Position numbers and translations under genes: made by a program. From NCBI GenBank assembly GCA_964036275.1, contig OZ038438.1:3292978-3356977 (forward strand): 64,000 bases of DNA, given 5' to 3'. The stretch comes from Litoditis marina (lineage: Eukaryota; Nematoda; Chromadorea; Rhabditida; Rhabditidae). The notes beneath the pieces were generated by a model. That model saw nothing but the letters and a program-made list of their open reading frames with translations. It was not told the origin of the DNA and ran no database searches. Below are positions 16,106 to 28,032 of the stretch, piece by piece (position 1 is the first letter of the stretch; each line of letters starts with the position of its first letter).

Positions 16106-19100
16106 ATGAGAGTACTATCATTTAGAGCATTATCGAATGAGGGTAGTCGATGTGGGAGAAAGACCGACCCTGAATCAGGTGAGCATCTCTTTTTGAGAAT
16201 ATAATTTTGGTGTGAGCGGCTTTCAACATCAGTTTCACACAGTTGTTTTGTCGTTTGTTGAATTAGAATGACGACGCGCAAAGATCTTAGCGAATTCTTG
16301 CAAATTGTGAGCTGAACCTGATCGGGGACCTAATCACATTCTGTGGCTCAAGAATGGACAAATTTCGAATGGAAAATTAATCACTTCTGCTACTCTTGAT
16401 TCTTTGCCAGTTTCTTTGCCCATTTTTGAAACACTGAATGGTACCATGGAAAACAAACGAAATACAGAAGGATTATTGAAAACTGAGACCGATATTACCT
16501 ATTGAAAAATTGCTCATTTAACTTACATGGCTACTTGAGCTTACAAAATACGGCCACTTGCGACATAGTTTACAACTTTCCATGTAGGGATAGTGTAGGT
16601 CACCCAAATCTGGTCGAGGTGGTGACCAGACAGTTAAGCCTGAAGGTGACCTTTTCATGCGACTTTGCTACGGTGCCAGGACTTGATCAACGTCATACTG
16701 CAGTAGTGGACGACCGGATGAAAAAGAGTATACGCAACGAAAACAGTTCATTATTTCATACTGATTCTTTTTGCACAGGTACAATACGACACAGAATATG
16801 GGGAGGAAGAGAAGCAGGACAACGATCAACTCAAAAAGGTCGTAAGGTCGGTAGTGCCACTTAGAGCATGTATGCAGGAGTATCCCGACACGACGGCAGA
16901 GAACATTTCTCTATTCCCCACTTTTTTCACTATCGACAGTATGCATTCCGAAAATGTGGGATTTCATAGTCTAGGTCAAATCAGCGAGAAACAGAGGGCG
17001 AGGAACTAATAAGCGAGAAAACTGAGCGAGATTTTATTTGATAATAAGAAAACTGTGCGAATTTTGTGTGAGCAGCGTTTCCATACCCTAATTAGGTCAG
17101 TAAGTCTTTTCGTCCTGATTTTATTTTCTCAGAGGGGTTCAACCCAACCCTCTGAGAAAAGCCCAAACCGTCTTGAATCAGGGTCGAAACGGTTTTGAGT
17201 ACATCTCTTACTGAGCACATGCCACCATCCAAAAGTCCTAGTGACACAATCATATTTTGTTCGAATGAAATTACCTACTATATCATTTCACTATTCAAAA
17301 GCGTACTGTATTGAGATCCGGAGGGATGTAGATCTTTCGTGACCTAGGAAAAATGTACATTCCTATTAACTACAAGTCTATACGATGAATTTTGCCCGGT
17401 CCTACCGTGTTTAGTACACCCTAGAGTCTGGGTTTTGAGTTTCTGGTACATATTACTTTTCCGTTGCAGGAAACTGGAGTCAACATATTGCTATGCATTC
17501 ACGGGAGTACAACCATTTCTTCAAGCCGTCGTCTCATTTATTCCAATTATCGATTGGCTTCCTAAATATGCGTGGAAGAAGGATTTCGCGGCCGATATTA
17601 TCGGAGGATTTACCACCGGAATAATGCACGTGCCTCAAGGCTAGTTGAATTTCTAGAAGAGTGATTAAAGTAGGACGAATTGTGGACCAATCCCGACGCA
17701 TCAGTCCTTTAAATTGCAAAATGTATTGCAGCTGAAAGGATCAAAGCGTTCGGATTGGTCCACATAATCGTCCTTCTGTAACACGTTAATGGCCTATTCA
17801 TTCATTTTGTAAGATTCCCGTAATCACTCAGAAGCGCGGGCAGCTATTATACAGCAGGCTGCAATAACTAACCAAAGGTGGGTGTCTCTTTCATTCTTTC
17901 TGAGACCTACAGTAAGATTACAAAACTTCGGTTTGAACAACAAGGTTTCCCGAAGCTTTCGTATAGATGTGGAATTTCATGGATTTTTCCAAATTTTATA
18001 CCCAGCCAGTTCTGTTCCTGACAATTTTTCCAATGCAACAAACGAAAAGCTTCTCGTGTTGAGATTGGCGCTTTCAACGAGAACAGAAACAAGCCACTTT
18101 TACAAATCTTTTAATTGAACATCTATCTTTCAAACGTCATTTTGTGTTGTGTGAACAGTTGTGTTCAGGTATTGCGTATTCGACCCTGGCCGGTGTTGAT
18201 CCCGTCTATGGACTCTACGCCTCTTGTTTTCCCGCATTCTTCTACATCTTCTTCGGCACTTCCAGACATGTATCGATCGGTATTGATCTTTTTCTATTTT
18301 ACTTTTGTTTCCTTCACTTCCTAGGAACAGGAAAAAGGCTCATGCAATTGTCAGCTGTCTATATTTGACTTAGAACGATTACCGCCAATTCTCTGTGATT
18401 GGCCAGCTACAAAAGCGAGAGAGCATGCAGGTCAATGAGGCCGAAGACATCTGCGTCTCTCTGACCTGCATACTCTATCGTCGGGGCCGCTACAAAAGAG
18501 GCTGGCCAATTGGCTGAGAGTTGTCCCAGTGAGTTATAGTTCGATCCTGGCACATAACATATGTTTTCGAGACTAAAACGCCGCATCAAACTTCAAGTAC
18601 AGTACGCCTCCGCTATGCTCAGAGAGGACAGTATGGGAAGTATCCTAATCGAGGCATGGTTTGATCGGCAAATTTCTTCCTGAATCGACCAAAATCGAAC
18701 CACTTCTTTCCGCATCAGTTGGCTCGGTAAGAAACCGAACCACTTGTGTACTCAACGGACAAGAGGAAAAGACCAAACCAAACGCGTATAAACGTTACGT
18801 AGTCGACCAACTTCAGCATAAATCAGTTGAATTGGTTCGTCCTTTGTCACCTTTGTCAGCACAAATTTGGTTTGGTTTGGAAAAGAACCAGCTGGTTCGG
18901 AAAGTGTCGGTTCGGGAAGAAATATAGTCGACACCATTCCTACTGAGACTCTTACAGTACAATTTTGCGTCTTACAATGGCTGTTTTCTAATGCAAGCTT
19001 CAACTTTGTCAAAAAAATATTTCAAATACTTATTATAATAGGTTATCACAATCTAAGGTGAACATGGTTAGCCATTCCGATGATATTGGCGTGATTTAAA

Positions 19101-19474
19101 CTGAATTAAAAATTTGTCATACTACTGTAGGAGTCTCAGTAGGAACGACATGGACTATACACCACGGTTATGGACTATGGTGTGTCGTGACATCAAACCG
19201 CAACTATGTATTCGTCACTTCCAATAGATATACTTTATTTTCTGAACAAATCAAACTAAAAACACCAGGTCGGGCTAAATAGAAGCTCTTATCTGAACCG
19301 TCATTCCTAGGTTCGTTTGCCGTGGTGGCCCTGATGGCTGGGGTGGCCAACGACAATGTGATGCAGAGTATTTCGACGGAGAACCAGTCCCTGAATGGGA
19401 CATTGGTGGAGGAGGGCTTCACTTCCATTCAGGTGGCCACCACCCTCACACTGGCACTCGGAATATGGCAGGTC

Positions 19475-19507
<33 letters not shown>

Positions 19508-19535
19508 AATAATAATAATAATAATAATATTAATA

Positions 19536-19615
<80 letters not shown>

Positions 19616-22600
19616 TCGTTATCCATATGTAGATACAGCCAGAAAGAGATCTTTTGAAATCAGAATGAACGGATATATAGTGGGTGCCAAATATATACGT
19701 TTCTGTCTCTCCCGGAATCGAACCTTCGAGCAAAAGTTTCTTAGCACGACGCTAACCACTGTGTTATAAGATCAAGAACTGGTTAACATTCGCTATTCGA
19801 TTTCTAATGTTTTTTTGTGAGAAGCCGTTGGGTTTGAACTGGGAATTGCACTAGTTTGAAATATTCATGTATGGCACTTCCTTCTTGATCATTGCTAAAA
19901 ATTTGTTGCAGATTCTCTGCGGGGTCTTCCGTCTCCAGTTTATATTGACATACTTTTCTGATCCGCTAGTTTCCGGGTTCACAACTGGTTAGTTGGTGTC
20001 CTGTGACAACATATTTTTCGACAGACGTGACCGATGACAGTGGGTCTGAAACTTGTGAGGAACATAGTAAGGAGAACATTGCTCGTTTTCCGTTCAAACG
20101 TATGCACGAAACTGGCGGGAGATTCCCGCTACTGTCCACTGTTTTTGCATAAGTCGTAGTCATGAATATCCCCGGCAGATCCACTCTGCGTTTTCTCTAG
20201 TACGCTACTTCCTTATACTGTCAGTCAATCGCACAGTCACGTTAAACATATTGAACACAGAACTCAGAAACGTGCGATGACAAAGCGCCCGATTGTTCAT
20301 TAGAATGCTAAATTTACGTGACTAATCAATTTACTTCTAATATATACCCCGCGGGGATTCTAACCAGGCGAATTAGTGCCAGAGAGACGCAGAATGGGAT
20401 CGAGGTGCCGCGCTCTTCCCGCAAACGTACTTCAGCACACATTTTCCGTATTCTGTCGTGCCACGAGGAGGTATTAGTTCGGTGATTTGTGTTCATTTTA
20501 GGGGCCGCTGTGCACGTGCTACTAGCTCAACTAGATGATCTGATCGGCGTGGCGGTGCCGAAAGCCTCTGGTCCAGGATATATTTTTGACGTCAGTTGTT
20601 ATAATTCTAACATTTGTAGTAATAATAATCAATTTCACCAGCAATATTAATGGACGCTGTTCATTTTATGCTTATGCAGTTTCATTCATGCCCATGATCA
20701 CATACAGTATGAGCGAAATATTGATTGTATGTGATTTTTGTTTTAACAAAAATCACGATTTTTGATTTTTTTTTTTCGTCGATTTTGAGCAGTTTTGTAT
20801 CGAGAAAACTACTTCACTTATAACCAAAATTATATTACAACAAATTTTTCCGTCTTCGTTCATTGTAAAGCAGTCAAGAATGGCATGGGTACTGTAGGAG
20901 TCTCAGTGGGAAGGATGCGGACTATACATTGTTTCCAGCGAATATACGACCTAGCTGCTCGTGTACCCGAAGCGAATCTGACCGCTGTCGTTATTTCCAT
21001 CTTCTCCATGTCTTTTCTCTACATCGGAAAAGAATTCTTTTCACCGTATCTTTCGAGAAAAGTTGGACTGAAGATGCCCATCCCGTACGAGCTTATTCTA
21101 GTGAGTTCTCTCCCGCCACTTTACCCTATTACCACACGCAACTCACTGTGAAAGTTTTATTTTATTGAGAAAACACCCAATAGAAAGTTTGAGCTCATAC
21201 TTTATGGGTCCACGTAAACGTGAGAAGGACTATACTGATTTTGACTACGCTATATTGCGATACTCAATTCTCTGTCTTGTTTTGTGAATTCTTTGCTTTT
21301 GATTTGATGAACAGCACACAGAATTTTACCTCCTTCACCTTGTATATCAGTGGGAAGGCCATTGCAAAATAGATATTTTTCTTTGTTCTGAAACGAAACA
21401 TAACTTATCCAATACGAAAAGTACACAACGACATGTATTTTCAAATTTGCACTTTGTTCTAGATTTCTGCACTTTGTACAGAACAATAAGTCTACGTTTC
21501 CCATTTTTTTCGAATGGCCAGGTCCTATATCTCCATGAAAATACTGGTGTTTGAAATCGGGGGAACGTACCTCTTCTACTTTTCTGCTTTTTCAATTAGT
21601 AATTGTTCGAGTTTCCCCTTTGAGGTAGCAGTGACGGCCGCCCTCTCCAGTATTCTATCCTGGACCGACCAGAATGGAGTTTTCGTCGTTGGAAATATAC
21701 CGGCCGGGTGGGTTTAGTTTGCGAAAACTTTTCATTCCGGAATTTACGGAATCCTACTATTCGAAACGCAGGAGAAGATGTTGTCCCCGCTTTCACGTGG
21801 AAAAATGGCAGCAAAAGTCAATTTTTGTTGCATTCAGTACCTTGATTGAATTAAACAGTTCTTTTCATTCAAATTGCGTAACTTTTATCATTAAAAGCCA
21901 TGAAATAGAAAATTAGATAACTTTTTGCAAATTCATTCTGTGATTGCAGAATTCCGGAGCCGCAGCTGCCTAGTCTGCAGATTTTCAAGTCGTGTTTCGT
22001 TCAATCGGCAGGTATTGCTGTCGTCACCATTGCTGTACACGTGTCCATGGCAAAGATGTTGGCCAAGAAGTTTGACTATAAAATCGACGCCAATCAGGCT
22101 AGTTCGGCAGGCTCTCTGAATAGTAGAATAGTTTTCCTCCATTGATGAATCAATAAGTGTAATTACCCTATTTGGGACATCTATGATGATCACCACCTTG
22201 TAACGAAGCTACTTGGAACAAAAAGTGAAATATGAAAGTAAAATACATATTAAATTTCTTATGATTCTTTTGCATGAAAATCGCCGGTTTCATAGAGCCT
22301 ATATAGTTCGTTTCATTCTCGCTGTGACCCATTGGCATCGTGCCAAGATTTTTGAATGGCCATTTCGAATACCAGATGTAAGTTTTATGAAGACCTTGTT
22401 CTTATGGAACTGAAGAACCTCTAGCAGCGATTTGCCCTTCATTGGAACACTCTAAAGTGGTTAAAATCGCTTGGAATATTCATTGGATCGCTGCCAATTC
22501 TCAGTGGGAACCGTCTCAGAATGATTAGCGCCAATTTTCTGCAATTGGCCAGCTACAAAAACCAGAGAGCATGCAGGTCAATGACGCGCAGACAGGCCAA

Positions 22601-25600
22601 GATAGTCTGCGTCTCTCTGACCTGCACACTCTCTCGTTCAGCCAATAAAAAAGTGGCTGGCCAATTGGCTGGCCAATTGGCTGGGAACTGTCTGAGAAGC
22701 CAGGACTATACCATCTCGGTGTCTCGTTATGAAGGGGTTGTTTCAGGAGCTGTATGCCCTTGGCTTGGCTGGTGTTCTCGGTTCAATGTTCCCCATTTAC
22801 CCGGTGTCCACTGCCCTCGGGCGAACCATGGTTAGCGTGAAGAGCGGCTCAAGAACCCAGGTATCGATTGATTGATTTATTTATTGAATTATAGGACTCA
22901 TCTTACCATTTGCCCATTTACAGCAACTCTGATCTGCAAACACGGCAGAAACCTAGATTCACTCCACAAATGTCGGGGATCAAACTAACACAGTAGAATG
23001 ATTAACAATGACTGCCCATCTCTTCTAAGGTGACCATGAAGCCTGATGAATATGAATACATGATATGTAGAACTCCTAAGGGGTAAGGCAACACAACCCT
23101 ACCTACGAATTGAGGGCATCTTACTCGTAATACTGAGCGCGAGCGTTTTCTAGATTTACCAGGCGGCGTAGCAATCCCCACAAAAGTTCATGAGATCACC
23201 TCATGAGCTATTAGCACGAGTTTCTTATGATATTCTATTGATTGCTATGCTACAACATTAAGAGTTCACGAGTAGCTCATGAGGTATCTCATGAGAAACT
23301 CATATGAACTTCTCATGAGGTTGGACGGTTTGCTACGCCGCCAGGCACGTGCCAACTTCGTGTCAACTTTTTGTGCCAATAATGCACCAACTTTCGTCTG
23401 TAGGTTATGATCATATCTGAGATGTAGTTTGATGATCAACTCTCAAACTATCACGGGAACAAAGTGAGATCGAACTACAAATGCAGCAGAACCGTTTCCG
23501 CTCTTCCAATCAGAGTATCTGAGTGAACTCTCGTATGATTAACTTCAAGTATTTCAGTTCTCTACGGTATTCAGCTGTGCCCTGTTGCTATCGATTATTC
23601 TGTGGCTTGGACCGCTTTTGCAGTCGTTGCCAAAGGTTCGTAGTTTGAGGTGACTAGAAGGATTGTAGTCTCAGACTGTCTGCGTATCTCTGATCTACAC
23701 GCTCTCTCTCTCGAATAGGCCAACCTGCTGGCAAAACTTCTGAATTGGGCGGAACGTGTTCGAGTGCACAATCTAACCTGCGGGAAAACTATTAAACAGA
23801 TCTAATCGGTCACTCAGCAAGTATCAGCCAATCGGCCAGCCGCTTTTGTGGTGCTCACGACAAGAGGGTGCGTAGGTGAGAGAGACGCGAAATGTCTCGA
23901 ACTGTGTGAGGTCTCAATGACACGTGTTTGTCACGTGTCAGTCACGGGGAGTCACTTAGTTGGTCAAACGTGAACCATACATACGTGGATTGTTTCTGGT
24001 CTCCATCTCTATTTGACTCTTTCAGTGCGTTCTTGCATCCATAATCACAATCGCACTGCAGTCAATGTTCCGTAAATTCAGTCTACTTAAGAAACTTTGG
24101 CCGGTTTCCAAGGCAGATTTCGTGAGTTAAACGTTACGTTATATTAGTTATATCACCATTATGTTCAGTCATGAACAATCCTTGGTCAAAAGATACTGTA
24201 TAAATCCAAGTAGAGATGATAAGAACTATAGTTTTGGAGTGGTCGCGTAAACCGTGCAGAGACATCGGCAGTGTGAATTACTCGGAAGATATGAGATATT
24301 AATACATTCAATTTTTCTAATGGTGAAAAGTGACAAAGAGTGCTTGAAGTTTGTTTAGACGGAACTTATAACTGAGAAGTTCAAAGGTGTACTGTAGGAT
24401 TTTCAGTAGAAATGATGTGGACTGTATATTTTCATGCAGTGTGTTTGGTTGGTGGCCTTTCTGGCTACAGCTTTGATTGACGTTATGGAAGGACTGCTCC
24501 TAGCAATCATATTCACACTGATGACCGTCATATTCAGAACGCAGTGGTTGGTTTCAAATCTTTGAAATAAAAAAAGTCATTCAACACTAAAAGTCACTAA
24601 AGTGAAAGTCATTAAGTACAGAAACAGTTGAGAATCAGAAATAAAGTTTCCGAAGATGTTCGTATTTCTGACTATAACTTTCATTTTCAAATAACTTTCA
24701 CTTTGATGGCCTCTAATATTGAATGACTTATTTCTGCCACCAACAAAATAGTCGTAAAGCTGTCGAAAAACTGCTGCACGCTAGGGAGTTGCCTGGACGT
24801 TTTCATATTATACTGTAGGGTTACAACTCAGTTAGAACTTGGCCGTGAATTGAGTGGGCGTGGCCTGCCAAAAATAACTTCTCCGTAAATTTGGGTGGCT
24901 GTGAAGATTCAGGTACCTAGCTGTGAAGGTTCAGGTACATGGCGGGGAGGTAGCGGGGACATAGGTGATACAACACCATGTACGAGCTAACTCCCCGCTA
25001 AGTACCTGGATTTTCATGGCCAAGTCCCCGGACACATGTCATAGAAGCGCGTGGAACAGACTATGATTCAGGCCTTCTTCTCATCACATGACTCAATCGA
25101 CCGACTCGCACGGCAAAACGGACGATGGCTGCAACTTCATTCTGTTGCGCTTCGACGCCCCCCTACTGTTTACGAATGTAGAACGGTGGGTCAGGCTAGC
25201 AATTCCTCAAAAACCTCATGAGATACCTCATGAGTAATATCTCACGAACTTCTCATGATATTCTATTGACTTCTATGCTACAACATGAGAAGTTCACGAG
25301 TGGCTCGTGAGGTGTTCCTGAGATTCTCATGATCTTATATGAGGTTCTCATGAGGTTAGAAGGATTACTACGCCGCCAGGTTTCCTCATTGCAGCAGAGG
25401 CAGAAATATTCTGGTCCCCAGATCTTGTTCTGCGTCTAAAATTATACACACTCTTTCGCAACAAAATACAACTGTGATGTGACCATACATAATATGTATT
25501 CTCGAAGATACTTACAATTGGTTTGAAAGTGACTTCGAAGCTTCGAAGAATTCTTCACGAACTTTTCGAAGATGTCCAAGTTTGAAGATAAAATTCTGCT

Positions 25601-26402
25601 ACGTATACGTGTTCGGAATGCTTTCCGACGTTGGTTTCTAGAAGAAACATTTCCAGATTCCGCAGCAGCTGTAGCCGAGCGGTGGCACAGAGCCAAGCAG
25701 GAAATTCAGTGAGTTTGTGATAGGCGTTCATCATCCGACTTTTTTTTAATCTCTATCTCATGCACTTTGTAGACTGATGAAGGCTCCATTGTGAGAAACC
25801 TTTTTGAGCTCTTTCTGATGCGATGTGCAGGAGTATCCCAATGAGCGATTCCCGACCTCCGTCTATCTCGAATGTTCATTCGCCATAAGGGGTTCACGAT
25901 ATAATACAGAAACGGAGAGACGCAGACTGGGATCTGGATGACGAAATGTTCCTACATATGGCTTTCGTACTGTTTTTTATAGATGACTTTTCACCTTCAG
26001 ATATCCGAAGATGAGAGCATGAGTCGTCCGACCAACTTGTTCAAATCGAAAACAGTCTTCTTCATCATCGACTTTTCATCCATATGCTTCATGGACTACA
26101 TGGGGGCAACAGTTCTGCAAGAGGTATGCGGTCTCATTAAAGGAGGACAGAACGGAAGTTTAGGTGCCCTGGGGTACCTAAACAACGTTGCGCACGCCAA
26201 AACAGACTAGAACATATGAACAGTAAATTTTTTTTTGTTTTTTTTTTCTGTCCCCCCCCCCCCTTTTAGCATGTTATGAGGGTAACCAACCCGCTGTGGA
26301 CATAGTGTTGTCAGATTAATAACGAGTGTAGGACGAATCTGCGCATCTGTGATCTACACACACTCTTTCTCTCTCTGCTCTCTGCTCTCTCTCTCTCTCT
26401 CT

Positions 26403-26458
<56 letters not shown>

Positions 26459-27474
26459 CAAAGACTGCTCGTGTTCCGCATCGTGTAATCGTGTGCTGTC
26501 TTTGTTGGTGAAAAGAAGACCATACCAACATTGATCATTTTTTTCAATTAGGCGGATTTGGCCCCTTTTATAGGCAGGTGAAAGCGGGAAAGTATTCACT
26601 TCACATCAAAATTCACGATTCTAAAAATCAAAACCGTATTTCTTTAATTGGACAAACGCCATTGATTGTTGATGGGAAACATTGAGAATTTACTCTTTGA
26701 AGAGTCAGTGAACAGTGCGTGAAAAGGCGACAAATCGGTACTGAACCCTAACTGTTGCCCGCCTTTCAGATCAGCAAGGATCTTCAGAACTCAGGATTTA
26801 CGCTCTATATTGCAGCTGCAAACGGTAACGCCCTTAATTGAGATAACTGTTGCCTGTGTGGCGGTGAAGAATCTTTATCAAGTAGTTTTAAAGAGGACAT
26901 ACAATAATCAGTCTGAGTATGTTGGACCTCTCATGTGTCTTGAAACTGCGGTCACAGTCTGTATTTCATAACTAAGATGTAGTTTGATCAGAATACACAA
27001 AGCGAAACCAAACTACGACGACGGCACATTTCGAAGAATACTTTTATGCTCTGAAGTTAAAAACCTAGTTGTTTACCAAGGTTCGCCGAAAACCCAGGTT
27101 GTAAATCAAGGATGAGACTTTTTACCGAAGAACTTGGTGCACAATTGTGCACCAATCTTTGATTTCACAACTTGATATCAACTAGTGACCAATTTGGTGG
27201 GGCGAACCTTGGTAAACAACTAGGTTTTTAACTTCAGAGTGGAATGTTCAAATATGGGTTGTACAAGTTCGGTCTTGGAAAACGACGAGATAATGAAATG
27301 TTGCTTATTGAGCTCAAACTACAAACACTGGACAAAACTCTTTCAGCTGATGTGAGAAGGGTGATGTGTTCGAGTGGATTCTATGACGTGGTCAGCAGAG
27401 AACACCAGTTCCCCACAATTCACGATGCGATCTCCATTGCGAAACGGAATGAGTTGGTCTTATTCTCAGTTTAA
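16106..27474 (+). CDS. SLC26-like: SLC26 family anion transporter with STAS domain
   Basis: SLC26 proteins are membrane anion exchangers (sulfate, chloride, bicarbonate, oxalate). Supported exons: 16779-16846, 17470-17639, 18169-18279, 19311-19471, 19912-19987, 20502-20590, 20939-21100, 21625-21707, 21950-22097, 22747-22860, 23558-23635, 24026-24121, 24440-24546, 25072-25185, 25541-25708, 26001 or 26018-26123, 26770-26824, 27347-27474. A possible first coding exon is 16106-16178 (ATG 7 nt after an acceptor), but its phase does not join 16779 directly, so the N-terminus is unresolved. The protein is about 680-700 residues. Near the N-terminus are WLPKY and GIMHVPQG, then the sulfate-transporter signature [21 protein letters not shown] long hydrophobic core follows, then a C-terminal STAS domain ([35 protein letters not shown]). 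Two introns have GC donors. The substrate cannot be read from sequence. Confidence 0.92.
17126..17164. repeat. perfect short hairpin
   Basis: TTTTCTCAGAGGG is followed after about 10 nt by its reverse complement CCCTCTGAGAAAA. It lies in the SLC26 intron upstream of exon 17470. It could be a small fold-back element or structured RNA; nothing more is visible. Confidence 0.6.
18374..18540. repeat. palindromic GGCCAATTGGC element, copy 1
   Basis: Arms ATTGGCCAGCTACAAAA ... TACAAAAGAGGCTGGCCAAT flank an inner palindrome AGCATGCAGGTCAATGA ... TGACCTGCA. A second copy lies at 22499-22702 in another SLC26 intron, and half-elements with GAGAGACGCAGA occur near 20380, 23660-23900, 25912 and 26335. 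Confidence 0.75.
18922..19170. mobile_element. MITE with about 38-bp terminal inverted repeats
   Basis: Inner terminal repeats 18937-18959 and 19133-19155 match with one mismatch over 23 bases (core CTACTGAGACTC-TACAGTA), and similarity extends outward to about 38 bases. The element is about 250 bp, non-coding, in the SLC26 intron before exon 19311. Solo ends of the same family occur at about 13735, 20890, 24390 and 28090. Confidence 0.8.
19475..19770 (-). mobile_element. tRNA-derived SINE with ATT-triplet tail
   Basis: On the minus strand, 19770-19704 reads like a tRNA gene promoter: an A-box-like stretch containing TGGTTAGCGTCGTGC, then a perfect B-box GGTTCGATTCC about 30 nt later. After about 90 nt of body it runs into a long (ATT)n/(GTT)n tract at 19615-19475. 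Pol III promoter head plus simple-repeat tail is the normal build of a SINE, which explains the huge AAT/AAC microsatellite right after SLC26 exon 19311-19471. Confidence 0.7.
20214..20345 (+). mobile_element. MITE family A, copy 2
   Basis: Begins TATACTGTCAGTCAATCGCAC, ends ATTTACTTCTAATATA, with inverted inner arms around CACGTTAAAC and TTTACGTGACT. In a SLC26 intron. Confidence 0.8.
22499..22702. repeat. palindromic GGCCAATTGGC element, copy 2
   Basis: Same arms and inner palindrome as 18374-18540, with a duplicated GGCTGGCCAATT at its right end. In the SLC26 intron that uses a GC donor at 22098. Confidence 0.75.
23159..23346. repeat. TCATGAG palindrome element, copy 1
   Basis: Terminal inverted repeats AGGCGGCGTAGCAA and TTTGCTACGCCGCC enclose many TCATGAG words that are themselves palindromic. 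A relative lies at 25196-25382. Both are in SLC26 introns. Confidence 0.75.
24566..24742. repeat. palindromic AAGTCATT element, copy 2
   Basis: AAGTCATTCAACACTAAAAG at the left and a matching inverted arm ending TTGAATGACTT at the right, with the shared central GTACAGAAACAGTT also found in the copy at 10468-10672. Confidence 0.7.
25196..25382. repeat. TCATGAG palindrome element, copy 2
   Basis: Contains repeated CTCATGAG, ATGAGAAGTTCACGAGTGGCT and ends ACTACGCCGCCAGG, like copy 1; its left terminal repeat is eroded. Confidence 0.7.
26374..26456. repeat. (CT)n microsatellite
   Basis: About 80 bp of nearly pure CT repeats interrupted by a C run, in a SLC26 intron. It produces artificial Arg-Glu and Leu-Ser reading frames on both strands. 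A polyC run lies just upstream at 26252. Confidence 0.9.
27049..27239. mobile_element. MITE with near-perfect 39-bp terminal inverted repeats
   Basis: 191-bp element in the last SLC26 intron. Its left end CTCTGAAGTTAAAAACCTAG... and right end ...CTAGGTTTTTAACTTCAGAG are inverted copies over about 39 bases, running inward to GGTTCGCC/GGCGAACC. The interior contains a further TTGGTGCACAATTGTGCACC palindrome. The arms are so alike that insertion was probably recent. Confidence 0.85.
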
Positions 27475-27761
27475 ACCCTGTATTCATGTTTCTAGGGGTG
27501 GGAAAACCGAAAATAACATTTTTCGAGAAACTGATACACGGCCTATCTCAAATTCTTGATGAAACTGAAGAGGTATAAACACTACGAAAGCTGTACATCA
27601 AATAACTTCAAGCAAATTGGATGGAGAGGCGCGAAGGTTACATACAAAAACACATTGTTTTTCGTGCATTAATTCGTTTCACATATTGATGTTGGGATTT
27701 GGAGAATATATGTTCCAGGAACGCGCTGCAAATGCTGACTACGGCTAAAAAAGAACAGGTA

Positions 27762-28032
27762 TATACCGTTAGTCATTTGCACAGTCACGTGAAACATGTT
27801 CAACACAGCATAACTCAGAAACGTGCAATTACAAAGTGTATAGTCATGCAAATTCCCGAGTAGATATTGGCAGCGTGCCAATGGAACTTGAGTTGTATTT
27901 GCTGTAGAAAATATAGCTTTAACGAAACCATCTTTTTTTGGTTTTCATTAGAGGACAGTCGTTTTGCCTTATTAGAAAACAGCCTGATTAGAATGCTCAC
28001 TTTACGTGACTATTCAATTTACTTCTAGTATA
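27762..28032 (+). mobile_element. MITE family A, copy 3, carrying an inserted repeat
   Basis: Both ends match family A (TATACCGTTAGTCATTTGCAC ... TTACGTGACTATTCAATTTA), but about 130 bp are inserted at 27840-27972. The insert is closely similar to 28393-28520 (shared TTGGCAG-GTGCCAAT, ATAGCTTTAACGAAAC, TTGGTTTTCATTAGA). Confidence 0.75.

Noticed and set aside
19322..19769. ORFs rich in Asn, Ile, Leu or Tyr on both strands
   Set aside because: They are translations of the AAC/AAT tract of the SINE tail; only 19311-19471 is a true exon (SLC26).
26316..26599. Arg-Glu and Leu-Ser repeat ORFs
   Set aside because: Translations of the (CT)n microsatellite in an SLC26 intron; the same applies to 57079-57384.
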